Of a stretch of DNA of 64,000 nucleotides, positions 23,692 through 37,228 are shown one piece after another. The notes beneath the pieces were generated by a model. It saw only the letters and a program-made list of their open reading frames with translations. It was not told the DNA's origin and ran no database searches. A program made the translations under genes and the position numbers. Every line of letters begins with the position of its first letter. The stretch's first letter is position 1. Location of the stretch: the NCBI GenBank assembly GCA_013399115.1, contig VXAA01005226.1:236273-300272 (forward strand), in the 5' to 3' direction. Source of the DNA: Anseranas semipalmata. Taxonomy: Eukaryota > Chordata > Aves > Anseriformes > Anseranatidae.

Positions 23692-26600
23692 AGCTCAAAA
23701 ATAAAGATTTAATTTCTAGTAGGCGAGCAACATTGAACCTCAGATTAAGGAGATCTGGATTCTGTTGTTTAAGGGTATGTAAGTAGGAGATTGGTGTGTC
23801 ATAATCTGAGGTGAAATCATCAGTAATCTCCGTCTATTATGCTACATATAAGGTAGTTCACCTTCTTTGAAAAAGTGACCTTTAGTGTATGCAGAAGGCA
23901 TGTCACCATACTAACACTTGGAAAAATTAATCTGGATTAAGACGTGCTTTGGAAGTAAAATATTTAAAATTACACAGTGGTTCTATGCAAGAGCTTTTAA
24001 GCACAACTTAATTGGTTTTAGCTCATTTACTTTCTCAGTAAAGTACATTAAATCAAATTAAAAGCATTTAAATTGTATGTGAATAGCTCTAAATTTTAAT
24101 GTAATTTTATTAATCTGCTTTTTGTAACGTTTATCTGAATTTACGTTCATTATTTTCTTGTAGGTAAATGAAGGCATGTTCAAACAAGCTGTAGAAGAGA
24201 TTAGCCAGTTCAGTGTGAATTCGTAGCTTGTATTTCATGTGCACTACCTTGGCCAGGTTGACCAGCCCTCTCTGCTAACTAATATTACCCAATTCAGTCC
24301 TCTGGGGCTCAGATCCCTCATTTGTAAATTGGCAATAACGATTTGGACATCTTTGAGAAGGGGCTAAGAGCCCTCTATGTGAGAAATGCTAAATAACATC
24401 TTTGTGATGGTATTTGATTAGCATTGAAATGGAAATCTAAAATTTGTCTTTGGCTTTGTTCATTAGTTTAAAGATGAAGGTGGAGCTGGGAAAAATCAAT
24501 GATTTACAGGAACTTTACTCATGAGTATAGCTATTCTTCTATAAAATTATGGTGGAGACAAGCAAAATGTAGGTTTAATGTATGTGGAGTTCAGGCATCT
24601 ACATCTACTTTTGCTAGCCTAGCTTATTCATGTAATCTTAAAATACACTCTGTATTTTTTTTATTTTTTTATTATTTTTTAACGCAGAGCTTTACATGAG
24701 GAAAAGTATACTTATGTTAATCAACAGGTGGTAAATACAGGCTTTTTTCCCCTTAGAGAATCGGAGACAAAATGCGAGAGAAACCTTGCTTTGACTAATG
24801 AGAACCTAGTACTGTAGAAGTTAGTTTACAAAATGGCAGCAGCAGTTATGGACCTTTCAAAAGACACTGCCTTTGCTTCATTGTTCAAGCCTTGATGTAA
24901 ATCCAGTGACATGGGGTACTTGAGAATAGTAAATGTTGTTATGCACAAACGAGAATGAATGGCTTGAAAGTTTCATCAGAAATTGCTCATGTTGGCATTA
25001 CAGTGTGAGGGCTGTATAATGCTGTTATATGAGCAGACAGACAGTGATTGTAAGTGTGCCCTCTGAATATGCAGTATGGTGATTTTTGGCATGTATTTTT
25101 CCTATATGTGGTAACGTCTAGCAGTGGGCAGTTGTAACATTTGGTAATTTGAATTGCCAAACGATGCCTTTACACTCAAATCCATAATAAACCAACCTTT
25201 TCCTCTCCCACCCACAGCCCCATTGAGAAGTGAAACATACTGAGTTGCAAAAAGTATGTGAAATATGCATTTAAATGCCTTGCTTTTCTGACGTTTCATT
25301 TGATATGTGCTACATGTGACTTTGAAGCATAATAGCACATTGTCTAACTCCGTCAGTTTAGGACAGTGTTTGATCTCAACTGAACAAATGTATTGTTTTG
25401 CTGTTAAGCAAAAGACATTTGAAATAGGAGAATTGATTTTATACATTTTTTAAAAGAAGCCAGGGTATAGCCATGATTTCCTTTTTTCTTTTGGATTTAC
25501 AGCAGTATGACAACAAATAAGTAATATGCCCTCAACCTGAGGCTGAATGCATTAGGTACAGTAAATTTGGTGGTAATGTGGAGCCCCTTAAAACCAGTTA
25601 TTTTAAGTATGCAGTGTGTGTAATAATTAAGGTTTCTTTTAAGTTTTTCTTTAGTTTTATTTCTAAATTATCAACAGCTTTGAAAACAGATCCTTAAAAA
25701 TATACATATTTTAATGACAGTATTGGAAGAGTAACTGTTGATGTGCTGATGTTCATGAAACATCTAGATGGTATTCTTGAAAGGAAGGGGCTCATGCCTT
25801 CACTTACTAAAATCATGTTCCCGTGCATACAGCAAAGGTGAGGGAGAATGAGAGAATTCTAAAAAGGATACTTTGCAAATACTGATTTGTGCCAATAGTC
25901 TTTCTTGTCATCTTCTGGCAACACTTTTGAGGCACTAGGTTTTAAATCATGAGGCATCAGCTGTGGGTACAGGTAAGTCAGTGATATGTAGTTCAAGTAC
26001 AAGTAGATCCAAAATGCTTAGTACTTAGCAATATTTCAGAAAATACTAGCTAAACTGGCTCTGTGCAGATCTCCAGCTGATGTCAGCTAGAAGTGAGATC
26101 TGTTGGGTAGCTCCAAAATGAGAATTTTGCCCTAAGATTGTTTTTAAAATTAATCTTCCTTTTGCTTCCTACTCCCCCCTCCCCCCTATTTTTTTTTTTT
26201 TTCTTAAATAACTCTACATTTTGAGATAACAAGTTGGCTGGTATCCCTTGTGTATGGTTCCTGGCTATACACAGTTAGGTAAGAGCATGAGCAAAATGTA
26301 AATTCTTTAGTAACTCGACACAAGATACTACTTCATCACAATTGCTATTTAATTTTTGCAAAAGAACCTCCCACGCTGAATGTTCTTTGAGTTATTTGGG
26401 GTAGATTTTTCATGAATAAAATTCTTAGTCATCTTCAGAATCTATGCAATATCTTAAAGAAATAAAGACTTTGCACATTTCAGTAGTTAGTTGGTCTCCT
26501 TTTGTATCTGTCTTGATTCCTGCACTGCTTGCTGTGTATGTGAGAAACTGCTCTTACAGCTGTAGCAGAAGCCTTGAATTAAGGAGCTGAGTGCTGAAAT

Positions 26601-27150
26601 CTTCCCTCCTGGAAACCAATGGCAAAGAAATTTTCTTCATATTTTCTACTTTAAGCTCTGCCAGTAACTTTCTGCATGACCTTGGTGAAAATCTTATCAG
26701 TAGAGTTTATGCTGATAATCTGCACCTGGATCTTACCAGGGCAGGAATGCATTGTGGGCTGCCACATTGCAAAGTTGCGTGCAAGTAAATGGTATGTTGG
26801 GCAGTTGATGTATTTCCTCTTCCTATGTGGTAGGACTTTTCAGGATGCATAAAGTCCTTCATGTTTCATCAAAAGTAGATAGACTACCAAATAAGGAGAC
26901 ATCTTTATCTCAGCTGTAGGTCTGTGCCCTAAACTTCTGTTCCTCAGCTGTTCACCTTACACTGGTTTATATCATGAATAGGCTTGGATTGGTGGTTTTG
27001 TGGAAGGGAGTTGTTTTGTGGGATGTTGAGCAAATCAGTCCTTAAATTGCTGCAGTGAGCATAAGCCCATGGACAAGTCGCAGAACTTGTTTGTACCTAG
27101 GCGGTAATTCACATTTGCATGCCTAATAGTATATGCCAGTAATATGTAAA

Positions 27151-27174
27151 CTGGGAAGTTCCAGAACTTCCCAG
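27151..27174. repeat. Perfect 11-bp palindrome arms, 2-bp centre
   Basis: CTGGGAAGTTC, then CA, then GAACTTCCCAG: exact reverse-complement arms. The centre reads TTCCAGAA, with GAA and TTC blocks on both sides, so it resembles both STAT-type (TTC-n-GAA) and heat-shock-element-type arrangements. The outer GAA-TTC spacing is one base and not two, so it is not a canonical heat-shock element. Confidence 0.85.
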
Positions 27175-30040
27175 AATGTCTATGAAGGATTTTGAGGTCA
27201 CAGAGCTAGCAGCGATACCAACTCCTGGGGCTTTATTGCAAATATCAACACTTGATGCTGTTCTAAAAGCCTGAGCTCATGAAGCTAAATGACTGCATTA
27301 AAAAAACATTTGTTCACAGAGGTAATAACTCTCGTTAGTCTAATTGGTGTAGCTGGAGAAGGTAAACAATTTTAGTTGCAAAAATTGTTTTCAGTCATGA
27401 AGTGCAAGCAGCAGACTTCAAAGCTAAATTCAAGTTAGAGGATATATCTTTGAACTTGCATAGGTATGTGTCTGACAGGAAAGGATAGTTATCTGCAGAG
27501 TAAAGTGCATGATGATAAAGCAAAAGAGGAAAGAAGGCTGTCATCTGTAGGAAGGAGTGAGTCAACATAAGGTCTGTAAAACACAGAGACACGCTTTACA
27601 ATGTGCAATAAAACCATTGTCTCTGAATCTCACATTTTTGTTATGTATTACAACTGTGAGACGAGGCTTGTTTCTGGAAGGTTGTTGGTGTTTTGTTTGT
27701 TTGTTTTAATCTCCACAGATAAATGGTTGCTTCTATTAGGTTTTGTTTTAATTGGTTACCTGTGTGAGTTTGCTCTGGCACATAGCAGTATGCACTTAGC
27801 TGTATTTCATTTCAAATTGCCATGTAAAACTATTTAATGAAATAGTACATATCTTTTTCTCTTAAAGCAGCAGGATTTAAGCAGTCATAGTTGTAGCAAA
27901 GATGATGCATACCAGCTGAGAAAGGTATTTTTTTGGTTCCAGTTTAGGTACTGAGGGTAGCAAACTCTGATTATGTTCCTTTATAATACACCTATCCCAG
28001 CAGAGTGGAAAGGGAAGTCTGGAAAGCACTCTCTGTCTTGCACAAATAATTTGAAAAGGGCCTGCAGGAAAACTTGCAAGAACCATTTTGAAGACTGCTG
28101 CAAGGTTTGAAATGCTTGCTCATTCAGACTTTGCTGCTGCATTTACTCTTTGGTTAGGCCTCAGGAAAACTTGTAGAGCTCCACTGAACTTGGAGGGTAT
28201 GCCTTAATACTTTGTAAAGCTGTGTGCTTTATATACTGAACGTATTACTGTTGCTGTCTCCTATTGCGCATGTACATCATTCTGCATGTTGGAGAGTTAC
28301 AAAGAACTGGAGCACTGTTAGGGCTTTAGTTTTGTTGTTGTCGTTGTTGTTTTTTAAAATTGGTCCAGAGTAGAAAAAGATTCACATTAACTAGACTCAC
28401 AAATCTTTTCAGTGGAGGGAGGAAACAAAAAAATAGCTTTGTGGCTTCTTGGTTTGGTACTCCTAGTGTGGTGGTTAGCTCTGGTTCTTGGATCCAGGCT
28501 TTGGCCTGTGGCTTTGGTGTTGGGGTGTGTGTGGGGGAACAAACTGTTCTTTAGCTCCCTCTCAGTCCTGTGGGCAAGTGCGGGGGAACAGGAGATGCTT
28601 TCAGAGTTTGGGTGGAGTGGTAGTACCTTCAGATATCAGGAGACTTGAAGCTCAGGGTCCAGGTTAGTATTGTGAAGGAGACCAGAGCACACCAGTTGGG
28701 AGAGGGTGGCTTCTACTGCACAATGGTGCAGCGGCTGCAGGCCAACGGAGAGATGCTGTGTGCAGGGTTGAAAATCAATGCCTTCTTATCCCAGGCTGGC
28801 AGGCCTTTAGGTTCTTGTCTTCTAGGCCATTATGCCATGCAATTGTGGTTTGCTTTTTTCCTTTTTTTTTTTCTCTCTCCTCTCCTTCCTCGTGTTGGCT
28901 TTTACACAAAGGGGTGTATGCCATATTTAGGCTTTTTTCCTATTGCTGGGTCTATTTTCTGAGTTTACTCTTAAATCACTGAGCTTCTTGAGTGGTATGG
29001 CTGTGACACATGCACAGGATATTTAATTACTTTATGAAATGCAGTTTTATCTTCAAAATGGTGTGTTCCTTCTTAGATACCTGCCTCGTGGCTTAGGGGA
29101 ATATCAAAGCGATTCTGTCCTATACTCCATATGGAATATAAGTGAACTAATATGAACTATACTTGCTTCCAAGAGGCGAGAATGGAACAGAAGAAGCTTA
29201 GGGAATAAAAGTTCAAATAGAGCTGGAGAGGCTTCGATGTGAATTTTCTTTTTAATTAAAACCTTGATCACTTCAAGTCTAAAATTATCTTTGCTTTGAA
29301 TTGAGCTATCTGTTTATGATGTAACTAGGAAGTGTTATTACAGCTGATGAATGTTATTTTAATATTAGGTGGAGTTGTAAAAGCCATTGACTTTTTTGCA
29401 AATGAAGGGAAGAAAGCCTTTTATTCTTGATATGAAAAGCCTATTACTGTGTTATCAGGAAAAGCTTTAACTAAAAGTATTAAAGGCCCTCGTTCACCTA
29501 ATGAGGGCATTATCAAATGAATCCCCTATGCACAGATTTATAGGGTGATGTATCTTACACTGAATTATCTTTAAAACTGCCACTTAATCTTAAATTCTTT
29601 ACAGTGGGTTAGTTCTGATTTTTATTTTCTGTGTCAAGAGAAATATGAAAACAGTTCAGTAAGTTTTATTTTTATGTTTTGACCTTAGAAGAAATTTTTT
29701 TTTTTGTGACTCACTAAAAAGTTGAGCTAATGGAATGAGTGCTAATGTCAAATCTATCCATATCCTTTAAAAGTAAGCATATGAGTAAAGATAATTTCTG
29801 ACAAAAGTCCTAATTCTTAAATGCTGAAGTTGTGGAGTTTTTCTTCAAATTATGAAGAGATTGGGTAGGGCTGGGACTGAACTTCTTTTATTTTCAGATT
29901 GCGGTATGTTACAGTTTTATTTTAATGATGTAGGATGGCAGAGGCAAATTAATTGCTGTTGTGGTGTAGAGGCATGTAGGAGTTTGAAGAATTACAGAGT
30001 TTATGTTGTGCTGAACTGGAGTGATGAAGTACAGATAACA

Positions 30041-30056
30041 GGCCACAGCTGTGGCC
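30041..30056. promoter_or_regulatory. 16-bp perfect palindrome with E-box and nearby GATA motif
   Basis: GGCCACAGCTGTGGCC is an exact 16-base palindrome. Its centre is the E-box CAGCTG and each half holds a RUNX-like TGTGGC core. An AGATAA motif ends five bases upstream (30032-30038 region). This resembles the E-box plus GATA plus RUNX grouping of haematopoietic enhancers, but the GATA orientation and spacing differ from the classical composite site, so the regulatory reading is only a suggestion. Confidence 0.35.
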
Positions 30057-31420
30057 ACAAATTAGGCCTCTCCAATTTGATGCAGAAAGTATTGCATTAT
30101 AATTGCTCTTCTAGGATTACCATGTGGAAAGTCTGATGAATAAAAACAGATCTGAAATGGGGAAGCTAGAAGCATGTGCTGCTGCAAATGCTTACTGGGA
30201 CTTCATTGTTGCAAAAGTAAGGTGACAGCTTTCCTGGCTGGGACCAGTGCTCAGGAGCTGGCTTCTCTTCAAGTACTTTGATTTTTATATCTCACCATTT
30301 CCTTAGAGTTAGGGTTCTCAGTGGCTCCTTCCTCATACAGCCAGCATGGCTCAGGGGAGGGTGAGAGCTGTGGTCCTACTGCTTTTCCTTACTTCTTACA
30401 TCACCTGTGGGTGTGTTAGCCAAATTCCTGATGTGTAATCCATCAAGAGTTAGGAGTGTGGGGTTTACCGGGAGGTGCAGGCTATCTGCCCTGCCTCCAA
30501 ACATCCACAGCCATAACCTACACCGATGGGAGCTGCTTCATTCCTGCCCCCTCACTTGCACTGTGCCTGTGGTGAGTGATTTCCAAGAGCTAACATGACA
30601 ACAGGAAAGTCTTTCAGTCCTTTCTGCTGCTTAGTTTTCTGCCAGCATAAACCTGAACTGGATGATGATGAGTCAAAGTGGCAAAGGGGACAGACTGCAG
30701 CAGCACAGCTCTGCAGTTTCATCTGCTGCAGAAACTCATTCTGAATCTGCCTTGTGTGAGTAACTGGTCAGAGTGGGTGAGAAAGATGCAGAACGAGGTC
30801 TTGAGGTGACTGTTCAAGGCATCCCCTTTGCATGATTTTAGAAGAACATTTGCAAAAATTTTCATTCAGTGTTTAGAAAAAAGGGAGCCATGTCCTCAGC
30901 TCTGTTTGGGTTAATGATGCTACGTAAGTTTTGTAAAAGCTGAGGGTTAGTTTCAGTAGGTATAAGACTTGAGCGAAACTTGTAGGGCTGCTGTTCAATG
31001 TGATGTTCTAAAAAAGTTTTAAATGGGTGTTGCTTGCATGTGTGTTCTAACATCCGAAAGAGCAAGTTGAAAGAGGGAACAGACTGTGTGGATGAGATAT
31101 TCCATGACCTGTGCTTTTGTGCATTTGTGTATGTACATGTATCTAGATCCATATATACTGGGTAATATACAACACATTCTCATACAGTTCCTAAAAATGC
31201 CTTCATAGAAGCATGTTAAGACTACTGTAGACTGGGTGAAAGCTATAAATCTCAGCCTAGGTATCATGATACCCTGCTGAGGGGCTCATGTAATTGACAG
31301 GTAACACTTTATCACATTTTACTGAGACTGCGTCTGAAAAGAAATTGAATTAAATGTTTAAAACATGTAGATGCCCCCCCAATATTATTGCTATCATAGA
31401 ATTTTATTTTTACACCTCTT

Positions 31421-31440
31421 TATTTTATTTTATTTTATTT
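31421..31440. repeat. (TATTT)4 array
   Basis: Four perfect TATTT units with more T-rich sequence on both sides. Simple repeat. Confidence 0.85.
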
Positions 31441-33719
31441 TTCCCTTATGAGGAACACTTATAAGATGTAATCTCTTCATTTTTCTTTGCTCTCATCAAC
31501 ACTTTTATGTTGCTTCATACAGTCAAACAACTCTGTCTTATTGGCTGAAATGTTCAAAAAAAAAACCCCAAAACAAACAAAAAGAACAGAAGGCCCACAG
31601 TCCTGTTGTTTGGCTTGATTGGCAGACGAGCCACTGCTAAGAGCACAGATGGTCCAAGAGCAAGAAAATGAGCTGGGGTTGACTGGTTGAAGTTGTCACG
31701 GCTGTCTTGTGGTTGCCAGGGTCTTATAAAGTTGGCTGGGGCATTGAATTCTCTGTAAGCTTATAAAAACAAGGGACAACTCTGTCCAAGCAAGGGCTGC
31801 AAGTAAAATTCAACTCTCAAACACCAACTTTGTCAGGCACAGGGACTGGAACCAAGAAGACCCTGAGTAATAAAAGGGAGAGGCTGTGTAAGGTGTCCCC
31901 CCGCACCCCCCAGGTGCTCTTGATCAATCAGTGCAGTTCTTTCCTGGCTTGCAACATCCCGGTCATTGTTCTAGAGGTAGGAGTTTCCTGAATGCCCGGT
32001 GGAAAATGTGATACACTTTGGAACGTAGAACAAACATCTGCTGAAAGCACGATACCTCTTTCTGCATTGTGACTTTATTCCAGATTTGCATTCCAGTGAA
32101 AGAATCTGCGGTGGGGAAGGTGTTTGGAACATAGATATTGCAATGGAAGGCACACAATCATTCCTTGAGCTGAAGATTTATGCATGCACAACTTGGAATC
32201 AGTCATCTCTGACCTTTTCAGAGGACTGTTCCTTCTTTCTTGTCAGTACTGTAATATCTTTCAAATGCATTTGGCGTTTTAGTGGGTTGATAAATGACCA
32301 ACTGATGTCTATGTACAGTAGCAGAAGCTATGTTACATTTGGGATGTAGCATTTTATTTTCTGCGTTAGCCTACTTTTGCAACTTTCTAACTGGAATTCC
32401 TATCTGGTCCTTGAAAATTATTAATACATCTTTTTGAGAGAGGAAGTAAGATTGATAGCTTTTCTAATATTTGGTATAAAGGATTTCATGATAAATTGTT
32501 TTCTTCTGACTCCTCTGTTCCAGATTACTTTCATAATCTTGAAAAGCAAAAACATTAATAAATCAAAGTGGGTTAGAGATCAGGCACATGGTTTTATTTT
32601 AATAAGGGATAAAGCTGAAATCTCACTGAGTGTACATTGTTCGCCACTTGTTCTCTGGGGTGTATGAATCAGTCCCTTCATTACTGATCTCGGTGTTACT
32701 CTTGGTGCTTATGCTCATGTGCAGAGTTCATATACAAAAAAACAACAACAACAACAAAAAGCCTTTTGTGGCAATGTGAAGTTTCAACTTCAGAGTACAT
32801 TTGCTTGCTTGATTTATCCGTGAGCAGGAAGGGGATTTTGAGAAAAGGCATAGTAAGTCTGCAAGCTTGAGAATGAGGTATAATTTTCATGGTTGTGCCT
32901 TGCACGTGAGGGATGCTTTTTCCCAGAGGATTCAGGGTAAAATGTGCTTTGGGGACCGTTTGCTGTGTGTGTAGGGAGAAAGGCAGCAGGAAATGCCTGT
33001 TTCTCTTAGCCTCTTCTCACTGCTCGTGGTTGGTATTTGGAATGGCGTGCCCAGAAGAGGGTTAGGTCACAACTTGGTAGAGGGAGAGTCACAAATAAGG
33101 GAATTAAAAACTTTGAAACCCGTCCCCTCATCCCCCTTACTGCTATATCTACGCATACGTTCTTTGGCTTCTTTTTATCAGAATTGCTGAAAGAGGCTGC
33201 TAAATGAAGAAACCAGCTTTCCTTTTGAACTTTTAACCTTAGTGAAAGCTACAGTAATTGGCTTCTGCAGAGCATAGATTGTTTGACATTTAAAAAAAAA
33301 AATACAGGAAGAATGAAATATCAACGTGCACTTCTGAAATTCCCAAATTGCCAGTGAAGATCTTGCTTCTATGTGCTTTAAAAGCCTCAGAAGTGCAGAC
33401 TGGGGAGGGGTGAAGTGTCCCTGCTGCATCTCAGCCCCTGAGTAGTGCCAGGATGTGGTTGGGCTGAAATGAAAGTGCAGCACTGGGTAGAAAAGCTCCA
33501 CCTGAGGAAAAACGGTAGGTGTGTGTGAATGTAATCTCTCTGAGGGTGAGGAAGAAGGCTTGAGGAATGGGTCATGTCAAGGGAAATAAAACACTGCCAG
33601 GATAGAAAAGAAAAGAAAACAAAAAGACTGCCAAAGGTGAGGGAGATGAATTGTACTGCCTAGGCTAAAGGTGAGTATTATGCTCGGATTTTATCTGTGA
33701 ATGAATGTCCTGTTTAACA

Positions 33720-33735
33720 ATAAATAAATAAATAA
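33720..33735. repeat. (AATA)4 array
   Basis: Four AATA-type units in an AT-rich context. The AATAAA motifs it creates are incidental. Confidence 0.75.
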
Positions 33736-36700
33736 GCAAATGTTTCTGTGCTTTTGTCCTTGTTAAAAAGAACACGGTGAAACTCCTGACAGTTGCTACT
33801 TTTTCTAAGAGTTGATCATGTGAAACTTTTATATACTAAAAGCAAGGAAAGCACATTAAGTCTAATCCCTGCTTACTCTAGTGGGTCTTAAAGCTGTCAT
33901 CACCTAGTCGTACAAAAGCAAAAATAGTGTCTTAAATACAAATGACTTTTTGCCTCTGATGACTTTTAATAGACGTGTTGTAAGTCAGTAATTTAAAAAA
34001 ACAAAACAAAAAAAAACCTAAGAGTAGATCCAGGTCAAATCATGCTTTAGATGACATTTAATCTAAAATGCTTGGGAGCTGCTTTCAAGCATATAATTCC
34101 TAGCTTTTTCATGTATGTAAAAACATAATATATTTTTGCAAACTTGGGAATGGGAATTTAGAGGGACGCAGCCTGACAGCAGAGACTTGTAGGCCTTCCT
34201 TCCCACATGTGAGCTATTAGCCATGCTGCGTACATCACTACGCTTGTAGCTGTGAAACAGGAAAACGTGCTCAGCAAGGCTTTTTAGTTCTCGGCTGCTG
34301 GAAGAAACTGCAGGTTGAGCTTTCTTAACAGAAAGCAGCAATAAATATCATGGTTAACTTGGCTGGGGGCATGCAAAACTACCTTGCCTTGTTCTTCCTT
34401 TTTAAATATGATTCTTCTTTCTTAAATAAGGTTGGCTAATGAACCAGAATAAATAGTGGTGATTTTATGAAAGGAACTCTTAAAGACAGGCAGCTTCTTA
34501 GTTTGCCAACAATACTTCAGTTTGACTTGTTAGAGTGCAAGAAGCCTTGAATGTTTTTCCCCATAATCTTACACCCTGAGAAAACTGGGATCCTTTGTAG
34601 CTGTGGGATTTTTCATCTTGCTGTCATGTTATGCATCTTCAAAGCAAGAGGCCAGTGTTTCCTGTCATGTGCTTGTCTCTTAACATCTGTATTTCCACTT
34701 GAGCAATTAAATGGCTAAAAGCAAAAGAGGGTGTCGCCAGCAGCCATGCATTAACTTCACTGTGTAAAACTACAGAAATTATTTGGGGCCAGTAAGAGGT
34801 AACTGTCACAGGACAGCGGTCTCTTCCTGTCATGTGTGTGTACTGAAAATAAGGCAGTTGCCAGGAATGGCTGAACTGAAGAGCCAGATGACAGGTTATT
34901 TCTCAGTTGAGGACAGCTTAAACTTTTAGAGCTCTAAAACCAAAGCATATGGTGTTCTGCAAAGTCACCCGTGCTAAATGGTGACAGCCTGAAGAGAAGG
35001 AAGAACATGGTAAGGAGACTAGCAGTAGTTGCTCACTGGGCTGTTTTGGAGTGTTTGCATTTTGATTGGCTCTGCAGACATTTGTGTGTATGCCTCAGGG
35101 ATTCATCAGGTGAGGAAAAACAGCTTTATATGTAAAGAAAAATGGCAATGAGACTTCAGACTTGTTCCCTACAGCAAGTTCTGTGTGCTTTCTCAGTCTT
35201 GTCTTAAATGAATATAATGGTGATGCTTTTATTTTGCCTGGGAAATTAGTTTCCCTTGCTAGTTTGTTTTAAAGTAATCCACCTAGAAATGTATTTGTCA
35301 TTTTGTGCTGGTAATGAAACTTCTAATTTGGCAGAGTGAGAATTAGAAGGCATTGGTCAATAAATGTAGCCACAAAGTAGTTTAGCTCTTTTTGTCCCAG
35401 CCCAAAGTCTATAGCTGGTATTCCTGTGAGCAGCCCAGTCTGGAGGGTAACTGCAGTTTTGTGCTGCAGAAGCACAGACTGTTTCTGACAGACTCTGAAG
35501 ATGCATCCTCCACTTCTATCTCTCTTTTTTTTTTCATGGCAGGTGTCATATTCAAATTATGTATGGTAGCAAGAAACAGGGATGTGAGCCAGTCTGTTCT
35601 CAGGACCTTGAGGGCTGGGGAGGTTAAAATACAGAAAGAACTGGGTGAGTAGTCTGTCCAAACACATGAATAAATAAGGCAGCTGCCTGTTCTGGGTAAT
35701 CTGTCGGTCTGATTTAGATGCACACCCCTGTAGCCTCCAAATGCCTCACAACTTCTCTGAGGAAGCCTAGTGCCCCATTTTATAGTTGTGGGTTGGAGGC
35801 ACAGAGGGCCAAAGGGCAAGTACTTGACCACACACAAAGCCTTTGAATAAAAGACAATTAAACACAAGTGTTCTTGGCCCCAAGTTTAACATCCTACTCT
35901 TTGAAGCAGACTTTCTGTTCATTTTAACAGCATAATTACCTACGCGTGTTAGGGAGTTATTCTCTTTAATCAGTGCTGTGGGGAAAAGAAACTTGGTAGA
36001 TATAAGGTCTGCTTGCAGTTTTTTTCCTTTATTTTCTTCCCAGTTTATTATTTTTCTCTGGTGTATCTTGCACTAGCTGCTAATGAATAGGCAAGATTAC
36101 ATTCCCTCAATGACACTAAGGTCGAATAACAATCTGTTTTTTTGTGTATCGGGGGGTTTGTTTTGCAAATGCAAAAATATGTTTTTCTCCCTTGTTTAAA
36201 TGGGAGCATTAGACTTTGTCCTGGATGCTCATGCAGCATATTGGCACTTTGAATATACTGCTCCTTCAGAATTCCTTTCAAGTCAGACCTTCCATCTCAT
36301 GTGGAGTTAATGTCGTCATTTCTTTTAAGTCCTCGTCAAAGTTGTTGGGATAGTGGGTGAGACCTGTAAGGTAAGAGATGAAGGCTGAAATCCATCTAAT
36401 TCTTTGCTGATATAACACCTCAAGAAGAGAGCTTGTGAAGATGTGTCTGGTAGGAATCTGCTCCAGAGTTTAGAGAATAACACGTGAAAAGGGAACTTGA
36501 GAAATGTATTTTCCTTCGTATTCCCATGTACACAGTCCTTTTAAGTTTTGCATGGCCAGATCAGGAAGAAGCAGCTGGGAACTGCATGTTGTGGAGACAT
36601 GTCTTTGAGCCCTGCGTACAGGGGTGATCTTCCAAGCAAAGTAGAAGAAAGTTGCATTTAACTCACAGCACAGTAAAATCCGATTCTCGGAATAGGGAAC

Positions 36701-36946
36701 TGTAGTATGAGTGGGACTCAACTCCTGGTCTTCAGAGATGCGGAGTCCATCCACACAGATGGACTTCTGGTGGGCCATGGCCCCAGTTCTGTGAACACAG
36801 CATGAAGACTGCACAAACACTAAGCTGGTGCATCAACGTGCTGTAGGGAAGAATGGGTGGGGGACAATGACTTGGAGTATTCTTCTAGTAGAGATGGGCG
36901 CTGCCGCTTTTTAGAAATGCTTATGCTTTCGATTCTCCCACGTGTC

Positions 36947-37228
36947 CAGTGGTAGGACGAGGGGGAATAGGCTAAAGTTGCGCCAGGGGAGGATTAGGTT
37001 GGATATTAGGAAAAATTTCTTTACTGAAAGGGTTGTGAGGCATTGGAATGGGCTGCCCAGGGAAGCGGTTGAGTCACCATCCCTGGAGGTATTCAAAAGA
37101 CATGTAGATGTAGAGCTTAGTGACATGGTTTAGTGGAGGACTTGGTAGTGTTAGGTCATAGGTTGGACTAGGTGATCTTGAAGGTCTCTTCCAACCTGAA
37201 TGATTCTGTGTGTGTGATTTTGTGTGTG
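36947..37228 (+). mobile_element. CR1 3' end, plus strand
   Basis: CR1 fragment in gene direction. It keeps the last part of the RT ORF (36942-37133 translates as ...[53 protein letters not shown]) and the complete 3' UTR, ending with the tail repeat GATTCTGTGTGTGTGATTTTG. The frame is still open, so the copy is fairly young. By eye roughly nine of ten bases agree with the oppositely oriented copy at 61622-61957, including the 3' UTR (TTAGTGGAGGACTTGGTAGT), so both are from the same subfamily. Too short to be mobile. Confidence 0.95.

Larger units (their letters stand above)
20791..36946 (+). other. ELMO1 5' intron, segment c
   Basis: Sixteen kilobases without a recognisable exon or transposon. 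Short structures are listed separately: nested repeats (22199-22251), a spaced direct repeat (23252-23306), a 44-N gap (23648-23691), palindromes at 27151-27174 and 30041-30056, a TATTT array (31421-31440) and an AATA array (33720-33735). A very AT-rich, homeobox-like stretch lies at 23980-24130 and another at 29240-29560. The open frames show no family signature. Confidence 0.65.

Noticed and set aside
33720..33741. AATAAA polyadenylation-like motifs
   Set aside because: They belong to an AATA microsatellite in an intron and lack a downstream GT-rich element or transcript context.
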